A stretch of DNA of 64,000 bases from Streptomyces sp. Y2F8-2 (GTDB lineage Bacteria > Actinomycetota > Actinomycetes > Streptomycetales > Streptomycetaceae), in assembly GCF_014905555.1 (NCBI RefSeq), contig NZ_BNGS01000003.1:372001-436000 (forward strand), given 5' to 3'. Below, piece after piece: positions 51,942 through 62,676 of this stretch. The notes below the pieces were generated by a model. The model worked only from the letters and a program-made list of their open reading frames with translations, was not told the origin of the DNA and did no database searches. A program made the translations under genes and the position numbers. The stretch's first letter is position 1. Each line of letters begins with the position of its first letter.

Positions 51942-52640
51942 ATGACGACGCCCGAGCACGAGTCACCAGCGCCGCAGCCGCCGGCCCCCGAGTTCAGGGA
52001 CCGGGTCCACCGGTCGTCCGGAGGCATCGCGGGCGGTGTCCTGCTGCTCGCCATCGTCGCGTGGCTCGGCTTCGACGCCCTGTTCACCGGCCACGGCCGC
52101 ACCCCGTGGCTGGCGCTCGCAGCGATGATCCTCGTCGTGCCGCTGGTGGTCGCCTTCACCCTGCGGCCGGCCGTGTACGCCAACGACGAGCGGCTGCGCA
52201 TCCGCAACCCCTTCCGCGTGATCGTCCTGCCCTGGGGCCAGGTCGCCGCCCTGCGGTCGGGCTACTCGAACGAGGTCATCGCCAAGTCCGGCACCAAGTA
52301 CCAGCTGTGGGCGGTGCCCGTGTCGATGCGGGCACGCAAGAGGGCGGCACGGCAGCAGGCGCGGGCCGCCGGGGCCGGGGATCGCGGGAAGGACCGGCTG
52401 CTGCGGCCTCGGCCCTTCGGCCCCGGCGCACTGGACGCCGGCTCAGTGGGTCCCGCAGGCCCGACCGGTCCCGTCCGCGCCGCCACCGACCAGATCGTGG
52501 ATGACCTGCGCCAGCTGCACGAGACCCGAGAGCAGGAGGAGACGGCTCAGGGTGAGGTGACGGTCCGCTGGGCCTACGAGATCGCGGGGCCGGCGGTCGC
52601 GGGAGCGGTGGTGCTGGCGATTCTGCTGGCGGTGGGCTGA
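51942..52640 (+). CDS. PH domain membrane protein
   Basis: A 232-residue membrane protein. Two hydrophobic segments (about 28-50 and 55-75) are followed by a bacterial PH-like domain: VYANDERLRIRNPFRVIVLPWGQVAALRSGYSNEVIAKSGTKYQLWAVPVS. A basic Arg/Lys/Ala region and a charged helix (QIVDDLRQLHETREQEE) come next, then a third membrane helix at the C-terminus. This plan is common in actinobacteria, function unknown. It is divergent from deoC, whose palindrome lies in the shared region, but there is no reason to link it to nucleosides. Confidence 0.8.
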   Translation: MTTPEHESPAPQPPAPEFRDRVHRSSGGIAGGVLLLAIVAWLGFDALFTGHGRTPWLALAAMILVVPLVVAFTLRPAVYANDERLRIRNPFRVIVLPWGQVAALRSGYSNEVIAKSGTKYQLWAVPVSMRARKRAARQQARAAGAGDRGKDRLLRPRPFGPGALDAGSVGPAGPTGPVRAATDQIVDDLRQLHETREQEETAQGEVTVRWAYEIAGPAVAGAVVLAILLAVG

Positions 52641-52727
52641 GCCGGGCGGGCTGCTCGGCGAGCTGTTGAGGCGGGGGTGGGGTGGGTTGCCCGGGGGTTG
52701 GCTCGGGTGAGCGCACGTTGCGGAGGT

Positions 52728-52890
52728 GGCTGTCGGGCCGCCCGCTTCTTTGCCAGGGTCGTGCTTCCGCGGGACGAGTCAAGGGCGCTGCACTCCGCTG
52801 CGCTGCGTTCCGCGTCGGCTGCGCCGATCGGCCTCCGGCCGACCCTTGACTAGTCCCGCTCCAGCACGGGGGAGAAGCGTGCGGGCGGCC
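52728..52890 (+). repeat. Left arm of about 160-bp inverted repeat
   Basis: Nearly identical to the reverse complement of 53654-53814. The most conserved part is GTGCTTCCGCGGG to the middle GCTGCACTCCGCTGCGCTGC, then TAGTCCCGCTCCAGCACGGG. The only clearly diverged part is a short hairpin (ATCGGCCTCCGGCCGA here, ATGGCCCTTCGGGCCA in the other arm). Confidence 0.9.
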
Positions 52891-53364
52891 GGGGGTGGAA
52901 CGGGGGGCCGGCGGCGTTCAAGGAGCCTGTCGTCCGGCTTGTGCCCGGTGGCTGGGCGGGCGCATCAACGCCTCACATGCACGCCGGGCCGGCAAAGCGG
53001 CGTGCGGCCGGTGGATGGTCGTGGGTGGCGAGTGGCGAGTGGCGGGTGGGTGGGTGTGCGGAGAGTGCAACACATCCGCGTCATCTGTCGCACTTCGCGG
53101 GAGAGACACTGCCCGCACCCGGCGAGCGGCGAGCGCGACGGTCTCCCGTCCCTCCTTCGGGGTCGGCGATCGGGCCGTGTGAGTGGCGGTGCCCGTCATG
53201 GCAGCTCTGTCTGCGCATGTGCCGCCGGTCGCCGCTGGCCCCTGCGCTCCCCTTCCCATCTGTACGCCGTGTGAGCCGACGGCCGGGCCCGCCCGCGCAC
53301 CGTGAGCACCAAGTCCGCAGATGCGCCGCCCATCCGCGGTCGCGTTCCCGCCTTCACACCGTCA

Positions 53365-53582
53365 GCCGCTGAACCCACCCCCTGCAGACGAGACGCGATC
53401 GCGCACCCGCTACCGGCCGTATGCCGCTGAACCCACCCGCCCTGCAGGCGAGATGCGATCGCGAACCACTATCGGCCGTATGCCGCTTTGCCGGCCCGGC
53501 GTGCAGGCGAGGCGCGATCGCGTACCCGCTATCGGCCGTATGCCGCTGGACCCACCCGGCGTGCAGGCGAGGCGCGATCGCG
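53365..53582 (+). repeat. Tandem repeat, unit 58-60 bp, 3.7 copies
   Basis: Units start with GCCGCT at 53365, 53423, 53482 and 53542 (lengths 58, 59, 60 and a partial copy of about 41). Each has a GCAGGCGAG-type segment, the palindrome GCGATCGC and a CTATCGGCCGTAT end. A 24-base segment of the third unit (53482-53505) is present in inverted form at 52978-53001. Confidence 0.9.
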
Positions 53583-53653
53583 CCACGAACCCCGGACCCC
53601 GAGTACAGCGCAGCCCACTCGCAGGTCGCCCGGCCTGGGTGCCCGTTCCTCCG

Positions 53654-53814
53654 GGCCGCTCGCTCGCTTCTCCCCCGTGCTGGAGCGGGACTAGTCGAGG
53701 GTGGCCCGAAGGGCCATCGGCGCAGCCGACGCGGAACGCAGCGCAGCGGAGTGCAGCGCCCTTGACTCGGCCCGCGGAAGCACGATCCTGACAAAGAAGC
53801 GAGCGGCCCAACAG
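53654..53814 (-). repeat. Right arm of about 160-bp inverted repeat
   Basis: Reverse-complement partner of 52728-52890, ending about 60 bases from the phosphomutase stop. Substitutions are scattered and the arms are similar in length (163 and 161 bases). Confidence 0.9.
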
Positions 53815-53875
53815 CCCCTTCACAACCCCCGGCGAGCCGAAGCCCTGCCGTCGCGCACCCCCGCCCGGGGGCAGG

Positions 53876-55507
53876 TCAGATGCCTGCCGCCGCCGACAGG
53901 TCCCGCTTGATCGACGCCAGCAGCTCCGTGGCCCTCGCCCGGGCCGCCGGGAGGTCGGCGTGCGCCGCGACCGGGACCACGACCTCCAGATAGCACTTGA
54001 GCTTGGGCTCCGTACCGCTGGGGCGGACGATCACGCGGGCGCCGTCGAGCGTGTAGCGCAGGCCGTCCGTGGGCGGGAGCGTGTCCGTGCCCTGGGTGAG
54101 GTCCTCCGACTTCGTGATGGGCAGCCCCGCCAGCGCGGTCGGAGGCTGCTCACGCAGGCGGCGCATCGCGGCGGCGATGAGCGACAGGTCCTGGACGCGG
54201 ACCGAGAGCTGGTCGGTGGCGTGCAGGCCGTGCTCGACGGCGAGGTCGTCGAGCAGGTCCAGCAGCGTGCGGCCCTCGGACTTCAGCTGTGAGGCGAGCT
54301 CCGTGATCAGGAGCGCCGCGGTGATGCCGTCCTTGTCGCGTACGCCGTCCGGGTCCACGCAGTAGCCGAGCGCCTCCTCGTAGCCGTAGCGCAGGCCCTC
54401 GACACGGGCGATCCACTTGAAGCCGGTGAGGGTCTCCTCGTACGGCAGGCCCGCCTTCTCCGCGATGCGGCCGAGGAGGGAGGAGGAGACGATCGACTCG
54501 GCGAACGTGCCGCGCGCGCCGCGCCGGACCAGGTGGGCCGCCAGCAGGGCCCCGACCTCGTCGCCGCGGAGCATGCGCCAGTCGGTGCCGTCCTTGACGG
54601 CGGCGGCGCAGCGGTCGGCGTCCGGGTCGTTGGCGATGACCAGGTCGGGGTCCGTCTCGCGGGCCTTGGCGAAGGCGAGGTCCATGGCCCCGGGCTCTTC
54701 CGGGTTGGGGAAGGCGACGGTCGGGAAGTCCGGGTCGGGTTCGGCCTGCTCGGCGACGAGGACCGGCTCGGGGAAGCCGGCCCGGGCGAAGGCCGCGAGG
54801 AGGACGTCCTTGCCGACGCCGTGCATCGCCGTGTAGACGGTGCGGGCGATGCGCGGGGAGTCCGGGGAGAGGACGGCGTCCGTGCGGGCGAGGTAGGCCT
54901 CGAGGACGCCGTCGTCCAGGGTGTCCCAGCCTGCGTCCGGGCGGGGGACGGCCGTGAGGGTCGTGATCGCGTCGATCTCGGCCGCGATCTCGGCGTCCGC
55001 CGGGGGCACGATCTGGGAACCGTCGCCGAGATAGACCTTGTAGCCGTTGTCGCGCGGCGGATTGTGGCTGGCGGTGACCTCCACGCCGGCGACCGCGCCG
55101 AGGTGCCGGATGGCGAAGGCGAGGACGGGGGTGGGCAGGGGGCGGGGGAGGAGGGCCGCGCGCAGACCCGCGCCCGTCATGACGGCCGCGGTGTCCCGGG
55201 CGAAGTCGGCGGACTTGTGGCGGGCGTCGTAACCGATGACGACGAGGCCGTCGCCGTGCCCCTTGGCCTTGAGATACGCGGCGAGGCCCGCGGCGGCGCG
55301 GATGACCACCGAGCGGTTCATGCGCATGGGGCCGGCGCCGAGTTCGCCGCGCAGGCCGGCGGTGCCGAACTGGAGGGTGCCGCTGAAACGCGCGGCGAGC
55401 TCGGCGTGGTCCCCGGCGTCGATGAGCTTGGCGAGTTCGTCACGGGTGTCCGCGTCGGGGTCCTCGGCCAGCCACGCCTTGGCCCGTGCGATGAGTTCGT
55501 CGTGCAC
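53876..55507 (-). CDS. Phospho-sugar mutase, PGM2 type
   Basis: A 543-residue phosphohexomutase-superfamily enzyme of the PGM2 subgroup, whose members often act as phosphopentomutases. The metal-binding loop with the phosphorylated Ser is EVTASHNPPRDNGYKVY; the magnesium site is IANDPDADRC; the sugar-binding loop is YGYEEALGYCVDPDGV; the phosphate-binding loop is VRPSGTEPK. All four are intact. Downstream of purine nucleoside phosphorylase on the same strand, but two hairpins lie between them. A role in turning (deoxy)ribose 1-phosphate into the 5-phosphate would join the phosphorylases to deoC; phosphoglucomutase or phosphomannomutase activity is the alternative. Confidence 0.9.
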   Translation of the reverse strand: MHDELIARAKAWLAEDPDADTRDELAKLIDAGDHAELAARFSGTLQFGTAGLRGELGAGPMRMNRSVVIRAAAGLAAYLKAKGHGDGLVVIGYDARHKSADFARDTAAVMTGAGLRAALLPRPLPTPVLAFAIRHLGAVAGVEVTASHNPPRDNGYKVYLGDGSQIVPPADAEIAAEIDAITTLTAVPRPDAGWDTLDDGVLEAYLARTDAVLSPDSPRIARTVYTAMHGVGKDVLLAAFARAGFPEPVLVAEQAEPDPDFPTVAFPNPEEPGAMDLAFAKARETDPDLVIANDPDADRCAAAVKDGTDWRMLRGDEVGALLAAHLVRRGARGTFAESIVSSSLLGRIAEKAGLPYEETLTGFKWIARVEGLRYGYEEALGYCVDPDGVRDKDGITAALLITELASQLKSEGRTLLDLLDDLAVEHGLHATDQLSVRVQDLSLIAAAMRRLREQPPTALAGLPITKSEDLTQGTDTLPPTDGLRYTLDGARVIVRPSGTEPKLKCYLEVVVPVAAHADLPAARARATELLASIKRDLSAAAGI

Positions 55508-55704
55508 GTCGGGTCAACCTCTCGTTGTGTGGTCGGTGGCGTTGCGTATCGGGGCGGGCGGGTGCGTCGGGCATCGCTTTCCCGTCCAGTGCAGCACGGC
55601 GGCCGGGCACGGGGGAGCCGGGTGCGGCGGCATGTCGGCCGGCGCCTGTCGGCCCAGGCCGGCGACGCCTCAGCGTGTGACGAGGCCGAAGGCCGACCCG
55701 GGAG

Positions 55705-55725
55705 TCTGGGGGCGGAGCCCCCAGA
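55705..55725 (-). terminator. hairpin after purine nucleoside phosphorylase
   Basis: TCTGGGGGC-GGA-GCCCCCAGA, a 9-bp perfect stem with a 3-base loop (55705-55713, 55717-55725). It is a common Streptomyces repeat-type terminator. Confidence 0.75.
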
Positions 55726-55728
55726 GGA

Positions 55729-55751
55729 GGGCACCCCGTGCGAGGGTGCCC
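55729..55751 (-). terminator. second hairpin at the phosphorylase stop
   Basis: GGGCACCC (55729-55736) pairs with GGGTGCCC (55744-55751) around a 7-base loop; the stem reaches the last base of the phosphorylase stop codon. Confidence 0.6.
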
Positions 55752-56581
55752 TACAGCCGTTCCAGCACCTGCGCCAGCAGCGCCCCCATCCGCGTGGCGG
55801 AGTCGCGGCCCGCCTGCAGGACCTCCTCGTGGTTCAGCGGCTCGCCCGTCATACCGGCGGCGAGGTTCGTGACCAGGGAGATGCCCAGGACCTCGGCGCC
55901 CGCCTCGCGCGCGGCGATCGCCTCGAGGACCGTCGACATGCCGACCAGGTCCGCGCCGATGGTGCGGGCCATGCGGATCTCCGCCGGGGTCTCGTAGTGC
56001 GGGCCGGTGAACTGCGCGTAGACGCCCTCCTCGAGGGTGGGGTCGATCTCCTTGCACAGGGCGCGCAGGCGCGGGGAGTACAGGTCGGTGAGGTCGACGA
56101 AGTTCGCGCCGACGATCGGGGAGGTCGCGGTCAGGTTGATGTGGTCGCTGATCAGGACCGGCTGGCCCGGGCGCATCGTCTCGCGCAGGCCGCCGCAGCC
56201 GTTGGTCAGCACGACGGTCTTGGCGCCGGCGGCGACGGCGGTGCGGACGCCGTGCGCGACGGCGGCGACGCCGCGGCCCTCGTAGTAGTGCGTACGGCCG
56301 AGGAAGACCAGGGCACGCTTGTCGCCGATCCGGTACGAGCGGATCTTGCCGCCGTGGCCCTCGACGGCCGGCGGCGGGAAGCCGGGCAGCTCGGTGACGT
56401 GGTGCTCGGCGGCGGGGGCGCCGAGGGCGTCGACGGCCGGAGCCCAGCCGGAGCCCATCACGAGGGCGACATCGTGGGTCTCGGCACCCGTCAGCTCGCG
56501 CAGGCGCGCGGCGGCGGCGTCGGCGGCGGCGTAGGGGTCGCCCTGGATGTCGTCCGGAAGAAGAGATGCGTTCACGCGCAT
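55751..56581 (-). CDS. Purine nucleoside phosphorylase
   Basis: A 276-residue trimer-type purine nucleoside phosphorylase that cleaves inosine and guanosine (and deoxy forms) with phosphate. Phosphate-binding [62 protein letters not shown] and LVTNLAAGM are all present; the Asn in VTN is typical of enzymes that prefer 6-oxopurines. The start may be GTG at 56575: TACCCT (56588-56583) is a good -10 that would give a leaderless message from there. The exact regulon palindrome lies 20 bases upstream of the ATG. Confidence 0.94.
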   Translation of the reverse strand: MRVNASLLPDDIQGDPYAAADAAAARLRELTGAETHDVALVMGSGWAPAVDALGAPAAEHHVTELPGFPPPAVEGHGGKIRSYRIGDKRALVFLGRTHYYEGRGVAAVAHGVRTAVAAGAKTVVLTNGCGGLRETMRPGQPVLISDHINLTATSPIVGANFVDLTDLYSPRLRALCKEIDPTLEEGVYAQFTGPHYETPAEIRMARTIGADLVGMSTVLEAIAAREAGAEVLGISLVTNLAAGMTGEPLNHEEVLQAGRDSATRMGALLAQVLERL

Positions 56582-56600
56582 GAGGGTAGCCGGTCTTTGC

Positions 56601-56612
56601 CTACGCGCGTAG
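56601..56612 (-). promoter_or_regulatory. Nucleoside-regulon palindrome, phosphorylase gene
   Basis: CTACGCGCGTAG, exact, 19 bases before the phosphorylase ATG on the minus strand and 12 bases upstream of the TACCCT -10-like sequence. Confidence 0.8.
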
Positions 56613-56685
56613 ATGACGGAGGTCACGGCAATGCGATCGTTGTCTTGCCGTTTTCGGAGAAAGGGGGGAAACGTGCTGAAAGAGG

Positions 56686-57126
56686 TCAGCAGGGCCGCTT
56701 GCGCAGCTCCATCACATAGTCGTGCGGCGCCCCCGCGGACTCCGCCGCGTCCGCGATCTCGCCCAGGTAGCGGGCCGAGGGGAGGCCGCCCTCGTAGGCG
56801 TTGAGGACGTACGCCCATGCCGTCTCCTCGCCGTCCAGCGTGTGGACACGGACGCTGCGCAGCCGGCGGTAGACGTCGAGGCCCACGCCCTCCCAGCGGT
56901 CCATCGACTCCTCGTCCATCGGCGCGATGTCGTACAGCGCGACGAAGACCTGCGACAGTGGGTCCTCCACGATCGTCGCGAGGGCGCCCTCCCACCCCAT
57001 GTGCTCGCCCCCGAAGGTCAGCCGCCAGCCGTTCAGCCAGCCCGTGGCGCGCAGCGGCGAATGGGGAGCGCGGCGGGTCATCAGCCGCGCGTCGAGGTTG
57101 CCGGCGTACGCGGCGTAGAGCGACAT
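56686..57126 (-). CDS. Gamma-glutamylcyclotransferase-like protein
   Basis: A 146-residue protein of the gamma-glutamylcyclotransferase (GGCT-like) fold. It begins [16 protein letters not shown], the YGSN-like motif of the family in the form YAGNL, followed by [23 protein letters not shown] (the substrate-loop region), [19 protein letters not shown] with the acidic catalytic position, and [22 protein letters not shown]. The enzyme family releases 5-oxoproline from gamma-glutamyl compounds. The ATG at 57126 starts the domain directly. It is read leftward and faces the phosphorylase promoter. Confidence 0.82.
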   Translation of the reverse strand: MSLYAAYAGNLDARLMTRRAPHSPLRATGWLNGWRLTFGGEHMGWEGALATIVEDPLSQVFVALYDIAPMDEESMDRWEGVGLDVYRRLRSVRVHTLDGEETAWAYVLNAYEGGLPSARYLGEIADAAESAGAPHDYVMELRKRPC

Positions 57127-57222
57127 GGAGTCGAGGGTACGGCAGCGTTTCGGGCGCCTCTGCCGTAACAGAAGCATCACCGGCCGCCCCCAGGAGGAGC
57201 GCCGCCCGAAGCGTGCGGGACA

Positions 57223-58671
57223 ATGGAGTACGTGACTCGGATCGTGATCATCGGTGGCGGACCCGGCGGATACGAAGCGGCGCTGGTGGCCGCACAACTC
57301 GGCGCGGAGGTGACCGTCGTCGACTGCGACGGTCTGGGCGGGGCGTCGGTGCTCACCGACTGCGTGCCGTCCAAGACACTCATCGCGACGGCCGAGGTGA
57401 TGACCACCTTCGACTCCTCGTACGAAGAGCTCGGAATCATCGTCGCCGACGACACGCCACCCCTTGAGCGGGCCGCTCGCGTGGTCGGGGTCGACCTCGG
57501 CAAGGTCAACCGACGGGTCAAGCGGCTCGCGCTCGCCCAGTCACACGACATCACCGCCTCCGTCACGCGCGCCGGCGCCCGGGTCATGCGCGGCCGCGGC
57601 CGGCTGGAGGGCATGCAGGCCCTGGACGGCTCGCGCAAGGTCGTCGTGCGCGCCGCGGACGGCAGCGAGGAGACGCTCACCGCCGACGCCGTGCTCATCG
57701 CCACCGGCGGTCACCCGCGCGAGCTGCCCGACGCGCAGCCCGACGGCGAGCGGATCCTGAACTGGACCCAGGTCTACGACCTCGACGAGCTGCCCGAGGA
57801 GCTGATCGTCGTGGGGTCCGGTGTCACCGGTGCCGAGTTCGCCGGCGCCTACCAGGCCCTCGGGTCCAAGGTCACCCTCGTCTCCTCGCGCGACCGTGTG
57901 CTGCCGGGCGAGGACCCCGACGCCGCCGCCGTCCTCGAGGAGGTCTTCCGGCGTCGCGGCATGAACGTCATGGCCCGCTCCCGGGCGCAGTCCGCCAAGC
58001 GCGTGGGCGACCGGGTCGAGGTCACTCTCTCCGACGGCCGCGTGATCACCGGCTCGCACTGCCTGATGGCCGTCGGCGCCATACCCAACAGCAGCGGGAT
58101 GGGTCTGGAGGAGGCCGGGGTCAAGCTGCGCGAGTCCGGGCACATCTGGACGGACAAGGTCTCCCGCACGACGGCTCCGGGCGTGTACGCGGCCGGTGAC
58201 GTGACCGGTGTCTTCGCGCTGGCGTCCGTGGCCGCCATGCAGGGACGCATCGCCATGTACCACTTCCTGGGCGACGCGGTGGCCCCGCTCAACCTGAAGA
58301 CCGTCTCCTCGAACGTCTTCACCGACCCCGAGATCGCCACCGTCGGCTACACGCAGGCCGACGTGGACGCGGGCAAGATCGACGCCCGGGTCGTCAAGCT
58401 GCCGCTGCTGCGCAACCCGCGCGCGAAGATGCAGGGCATCAGGGACGGCTTCGTGAAGATCTTCTGCCGCCCCGGCACGGGGATCGTCGTCGGCGGTGTC
58501 GTGGTCGCGCCGCGCGCCTCGGAACTGATCCATCCCATCTCGATCGCGGTCGACAACAATCTGACGGTCGAACAGATCGCGAACGCCTTCACCGTGTACC
58601 CGTCCTTGTCGGGCTCGATCGCCGAGGTGGCGCGGCAGTTGCACACTCGGAAGACATCGGGCGAGGGCTGA
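57223..58671 (+). CDS. LpdA-like NAD(P)H quinone oxidoreductase
   Basis: A 482-residue flavoprotein disulfide reductase family member. FAD-binding [14 protein letters not shown] near the N-terminus, NAD-binding [15 protein letters not shown] in the middle, [16 protein letters not shown] as the second FAD motif, and a dimerisation domain. The usual CxxxxC redox pair is lost: Ser42 replaces the first Cys, only C47 remains ([11 protein letters not shown]). The C-terminal HxxxxE pair is also absent (the segment reads HPISIAVD). This matches the M. tuberculosis LpdA type, which reduces quinones rather than lipoamide. GTG at 57232 is an alternative start. Confidence 0.9.
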   Translation: MEYVTRIVIIGGGPGGYEAALVAAQLGAEVTVVDCDGLGGASVLTDCVPSKTLIATAEVMTTFDSSYEELGIIVADDTPPLERAARVVGVDLGKVNRRVKRLALAQSHDITASVTRAGARVMRGRGRLEGMQALDGSRKVVVRAADGSEETLTADAVLIATGGHPRELPDAQPDGERILNWTQVYDLDELPEELIVVGSGVTGAEFAGAYQALGSKVTLVSSRDRVLPGEDPDAAAVLEEVFRRRGMNVMARSRAQSAKRVGDRVEVTLSDGRVITGSHCLMAVGAIPNSSGMGLEEAGVKLRESGHIWTDKVSRTTAPGVYAAGDVTGVFALASVAAMQGRIAMYHFLGDAVAPLNLKTVSSNVFTDPEIATVGYTQADVDAGKIDARVVKLPLLRNPRAKMQGIRDGFVKIFCRPGTGIVVGGVVVAPRASELIHPISIAVDNNLTVEQIANAFTVYPSLSGSIAEVARQLHTRKTSGEG

Positions 58672-58872
58672 CGGCCCGGGCGCCCGCTTTCCGGCCGACC
58701 CGCAGGTCAGGCGGCTGGTCGCGGCGGGCGGCCGGTGATGTCCACGGCAGGGGCGGCCCGGATGGGCATGGATCGGGCGCCTATACCACTTTCCGCCCTG
58801 CCGTGCGAACAACTTCTGTTATTCGGCGCAAACTGCTGAAAGCAGACGGTCGTTGGGGTTACTGTCAGTTTC

Positions 58873-59817
58873 GTGTTCGCTGCAGAACGTCGTCAACTGA
58901 TCCTCGAAATGGTGCGGGCCAACGGGGCAGTGTCGCTCCGTGAGCTCGCCCGCGTCGTCCAGACCTCCGAAGTGACCGTACGGCGGGACGTGCGCGCACT
59001 GGAGGCCGAAGGACTCCTCGACCGCCGGCACGGCGGTGCGGTCCTGCCGGGCGGGTTCACCCGGGAGTCCGGCTTCCCGCAGAAGTCCCACCTCGCGACC
59101 GCCGAGAAGACGGCCATCGCCGACCTCGGCGCGAGCTTCGTCGAAGAGGGCGAGGCCATCGTCGTCGGAGCAGGTACGACCACGCAGGAGCTGGCCCGCC
59201 GGCTCGCGCGGGTGCCCGGGCTGACCGTCGTGACCAACTCGCTCCTGGTCGCCCAGGCGCTGGCGCACGCCAACCGCGTCGAGGTGGTCATGACCGGCGG
59301 CACCCTGCGCGGCTCCAACTACGCCCTGGTCGGCAGCGGCGCGGAGCAGTCCCTCCAGGGTCTCAGGGTCTCCAAGGCCTTCCTGTCCGGCAGCGGACTC
59401 ACCGCCGAGCGCGGTCTGTCCACGTCGAACATGCTCTCCGCGTCCGTGGACCGGGCGCTGGTCCAGGCGGCGGCCGAGGTGGTCGTGCTCGCCGACCACA
59501 CCAAGCTGGGCACGGACACGATGTTCCAGACGGTGCCGACGGACGTCATCACCCGACTGGTGACGGACGAGCCCCCGGCGCACGACGACCGCGCGGCGAC
59601 GGAACTGCAGGCGCTGGCCGACCAGGGTGTGCAGATCGCGGTCGCCGGGGCCTCGGCCGCGGACCCGATTCCGGCGGGCAGCCGGCAACGGCGGGACGTG
59701 CCCCTCCCCGGGCCCCGCCGCAGCCAGGCCCCCGGCCCACAGCTCCGCAGTGCCACGGCCCTCGGCGAGCACCCCCCGGGAGAGCGCGCCCGGGTGGCGG
59801 ACCTGCGCCGTCGCTGA
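58873..59817 (+). CDS. DeoR family transcriptional regulator
   Basis: A 314-residue DeoR regulator. The N-terminal winged helix-turn-helix covers ERRQLILEMVRANGAVSLRELARVVQTSEVTVRRDVRALEAEGLLDRRHGGAV; the C-terminal sugar-phosphate-sensing domain has SFVEEGEAIVVGAGTTTQELA, VVTNSLLVAQAL, VEVVMTGGTLRG and VVVLADHTKLG. The last 70 residues are Pro/Arg-rich and outside the domain. Members sense phosphorylated sugars. It is near the nucleoside genes but its own upstream region lacks the palindrome, so a regulatory link is only possible. GTG start; no strong ribosome site. Confidence 0.9.
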   Translation: MFAAERRQLILEMVRANGAVSLRELARVVQTSEVTVRRDVRALEAEGLLDRRHGGAVLPGGFTRESGFPQKSHLATAEKTAIADLGASFVEEGEAIVVGAGTTTQELARRLARVPGLTVVTNSLLVAQALAHANRVEVVMTGGTLRGSNYALVGSGAEQSLQGLRVSKAFLSGSGLTAERGLSTSNMLSASVDRALVQAAAEVVVLADHTKLGTDTMFQTVPTDVITRLVTDEPPAHDDRAATELQALADQGVQIAVAGASAADPIPAGSRQRRDVPLPGPRRSQAPGPQLRSATALGEHPPGERARVADLRRR

Positions 59818-60012
59818 CGCACGGTCGCAGGCGTTCGGCCCCGCGGGGGCCACGATCCGGGTGGCCGGCGCCGTACGGCGCCCGTGCGGCCCGACTCCTC
59901 GTCCGCCGGACGACTCGGCTCGCTCAGAGCCGTCAGGAAAGCAGGCGCCCGGCGGGCCGGGTTTCTCCGGTCCGCCGGGCGTTGTGCCGACCGCGTAGGT
60001 CAGGCGGTGCCG

Positions 60013-61785
<1,773 letters not shown>

Positions 61786-62136
61786 GTTGGCTCCCTCTCC
61801 TTGAAACAAGCCGAGTTTAGGGACTGCCGACACGACGTTTCGACCCATCCCCAGTGGTGAGCTTGCCCACACGGAGCGTGAAACGAGGCTCACTCAACCT
61901 GCGAAGTCCCTTGTCGCACCGCCGCACATGGGAATCCACCGGAAAACCCTAGCCCGCCGACGTGGCCAAGGTCTCTATGAAGTAGTCCCGCCGCCCGTCG
62001 TGTTTCTTTGTGGAGTCCCTACTAATGGCCCAATGAATCTTTGCTCCTGCCGGACCTCTTGTCCGAAGGTTTACCCGTTAGTAGCGTTCGCGATGCTGAA
62101 GGAAACCAGAGGGCACTCGAAGGTGGGTGGAGGCCG
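61786..62136. other. Divergent intergenic region
   Basis: About 350 bases, partly AT-richer than the surroundings, between accA2 (leftward) and a membrane protein gene (rightward). It contains CTACTAA at about 62018 and TTAGTAG at about 62079, an inverted pair that might be a regulatory site, and no convincing gene. Confidence 0.45.
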
Positions 62137-62670
62137 GTGGTCCGCAGACCGGTGGCATGGGTCGTGGCGATCGTCCTCTTCGTGGAGGCGTTCGGTGTCG
62201 CGCTGCTGAACTGGTTCCTCGGAGTGGTCGTCGACCACCAGAACATGTCCATGGCGGGCGTCGATCCGCACGCCATGTCCGTGTCGTCGAAGGCGGCCGG
62301 CGTCGTCTTCGGGCTCTATTTCGCGGTGTGCGGGCTGGCCGCCCTGCTGGTCGCCGTGCGCGACCGCGCGCCGTCCGGCATCCGGCGCATCCTGCTGATC
62401 AGCGCCGCGGTGGTGCACGGCCTGCTCGGGGCGTTCGTGGTGGGCCTGGTCGGCTGGGGCGCGTTCGGATTCATGATGGTCGTGCTCGGGCTGATCGTGC
62501 TCACCCTGATGACGTACGACCGCCCGGGAGGCGCGGCGGCCGGTGCGCCGCCCGCCGGCGACGGTCCGGAGGACGGCGACAGGGCCGCGCGGCAGGCCCC
62601 GGAGCCCGCCGAGTCCCCGGAGCGGGCCGGGCCTCTGGAGGGCGGCGGCCCCGCGCCCGTCGCCCCCTGA
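62137..62670 (+). CDS. Four-helix membrane protein, unknown
   Basis: A membrane protein of about 177 residues with four hydrophobic segments: VAWVVAIVLFVEAFGVALLNWFLG, AAGVVFGLYFAVCGLAALLVAV, ILLISAAVVHGLLGAFVVGLVGWG and GFMMVVLGLIVLTLM. The C-terminal 45 residues are Pro/Glu/Gly-rich and soluble. I do not recognise the family. The start is uncertain: GTG at 62137 follows a GGAGG site closely, and earlier in-frame starts exist back to 62041. Near the carboxylase genes but divergent from accA2. Confidence 0.7.
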   Translation: MVRRPVAWVVAIVLFVEAFGVALLNWFLGVVVDHQNMSMAGVDPHAMSVSSKAAGVVFGLYFAVCGLAALLVAVRDRAPSGIRRILLISAAVVHGLLGAFVVGLVGWGAFGFMMVVLGLIVLTLMTYDRPGGAAAGAPPAGDGPEDGDRAARQAPEPAESPERAGPLEGGGPAPVAP

Positions 62671-62676
62671 ACCTCG

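Larger units (their letters stand above)
52641..53875. other. 1.2-kb gene-free region with inverted repeats
   Basis: No frame here has believable composition. The region is built of a left inverted repeat (52728-52890), about 760 bases of middle sequence with a 58-60 bp tandem repeat near its right side, and a right inverted repeat (53654-53814). The whole could fold as one large stem-loop, or be a degenerate mobile element. Confidence 0.75.

Noticed and set aside
52918..53259. 113-codon minus-strand frame in the inverted-repeat element
   Set aside because: Low-complexity His/Pro/Arg/Ala composition, no ribosome site, no conserved motif; not a transposase.
53365..53582. Possible CRISPR array
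   Set aside because: The units are 58-60 bp and directly adjacent with no unique spacers, and no cas genes are near.
58873..59817. The DeoR protein as proven regulator of the CTACGCGCGTAG sites
   Set aside because: Its own promoter lacks the motif and DeoR proteins commonly bind other site types; proximity alone is not enough.
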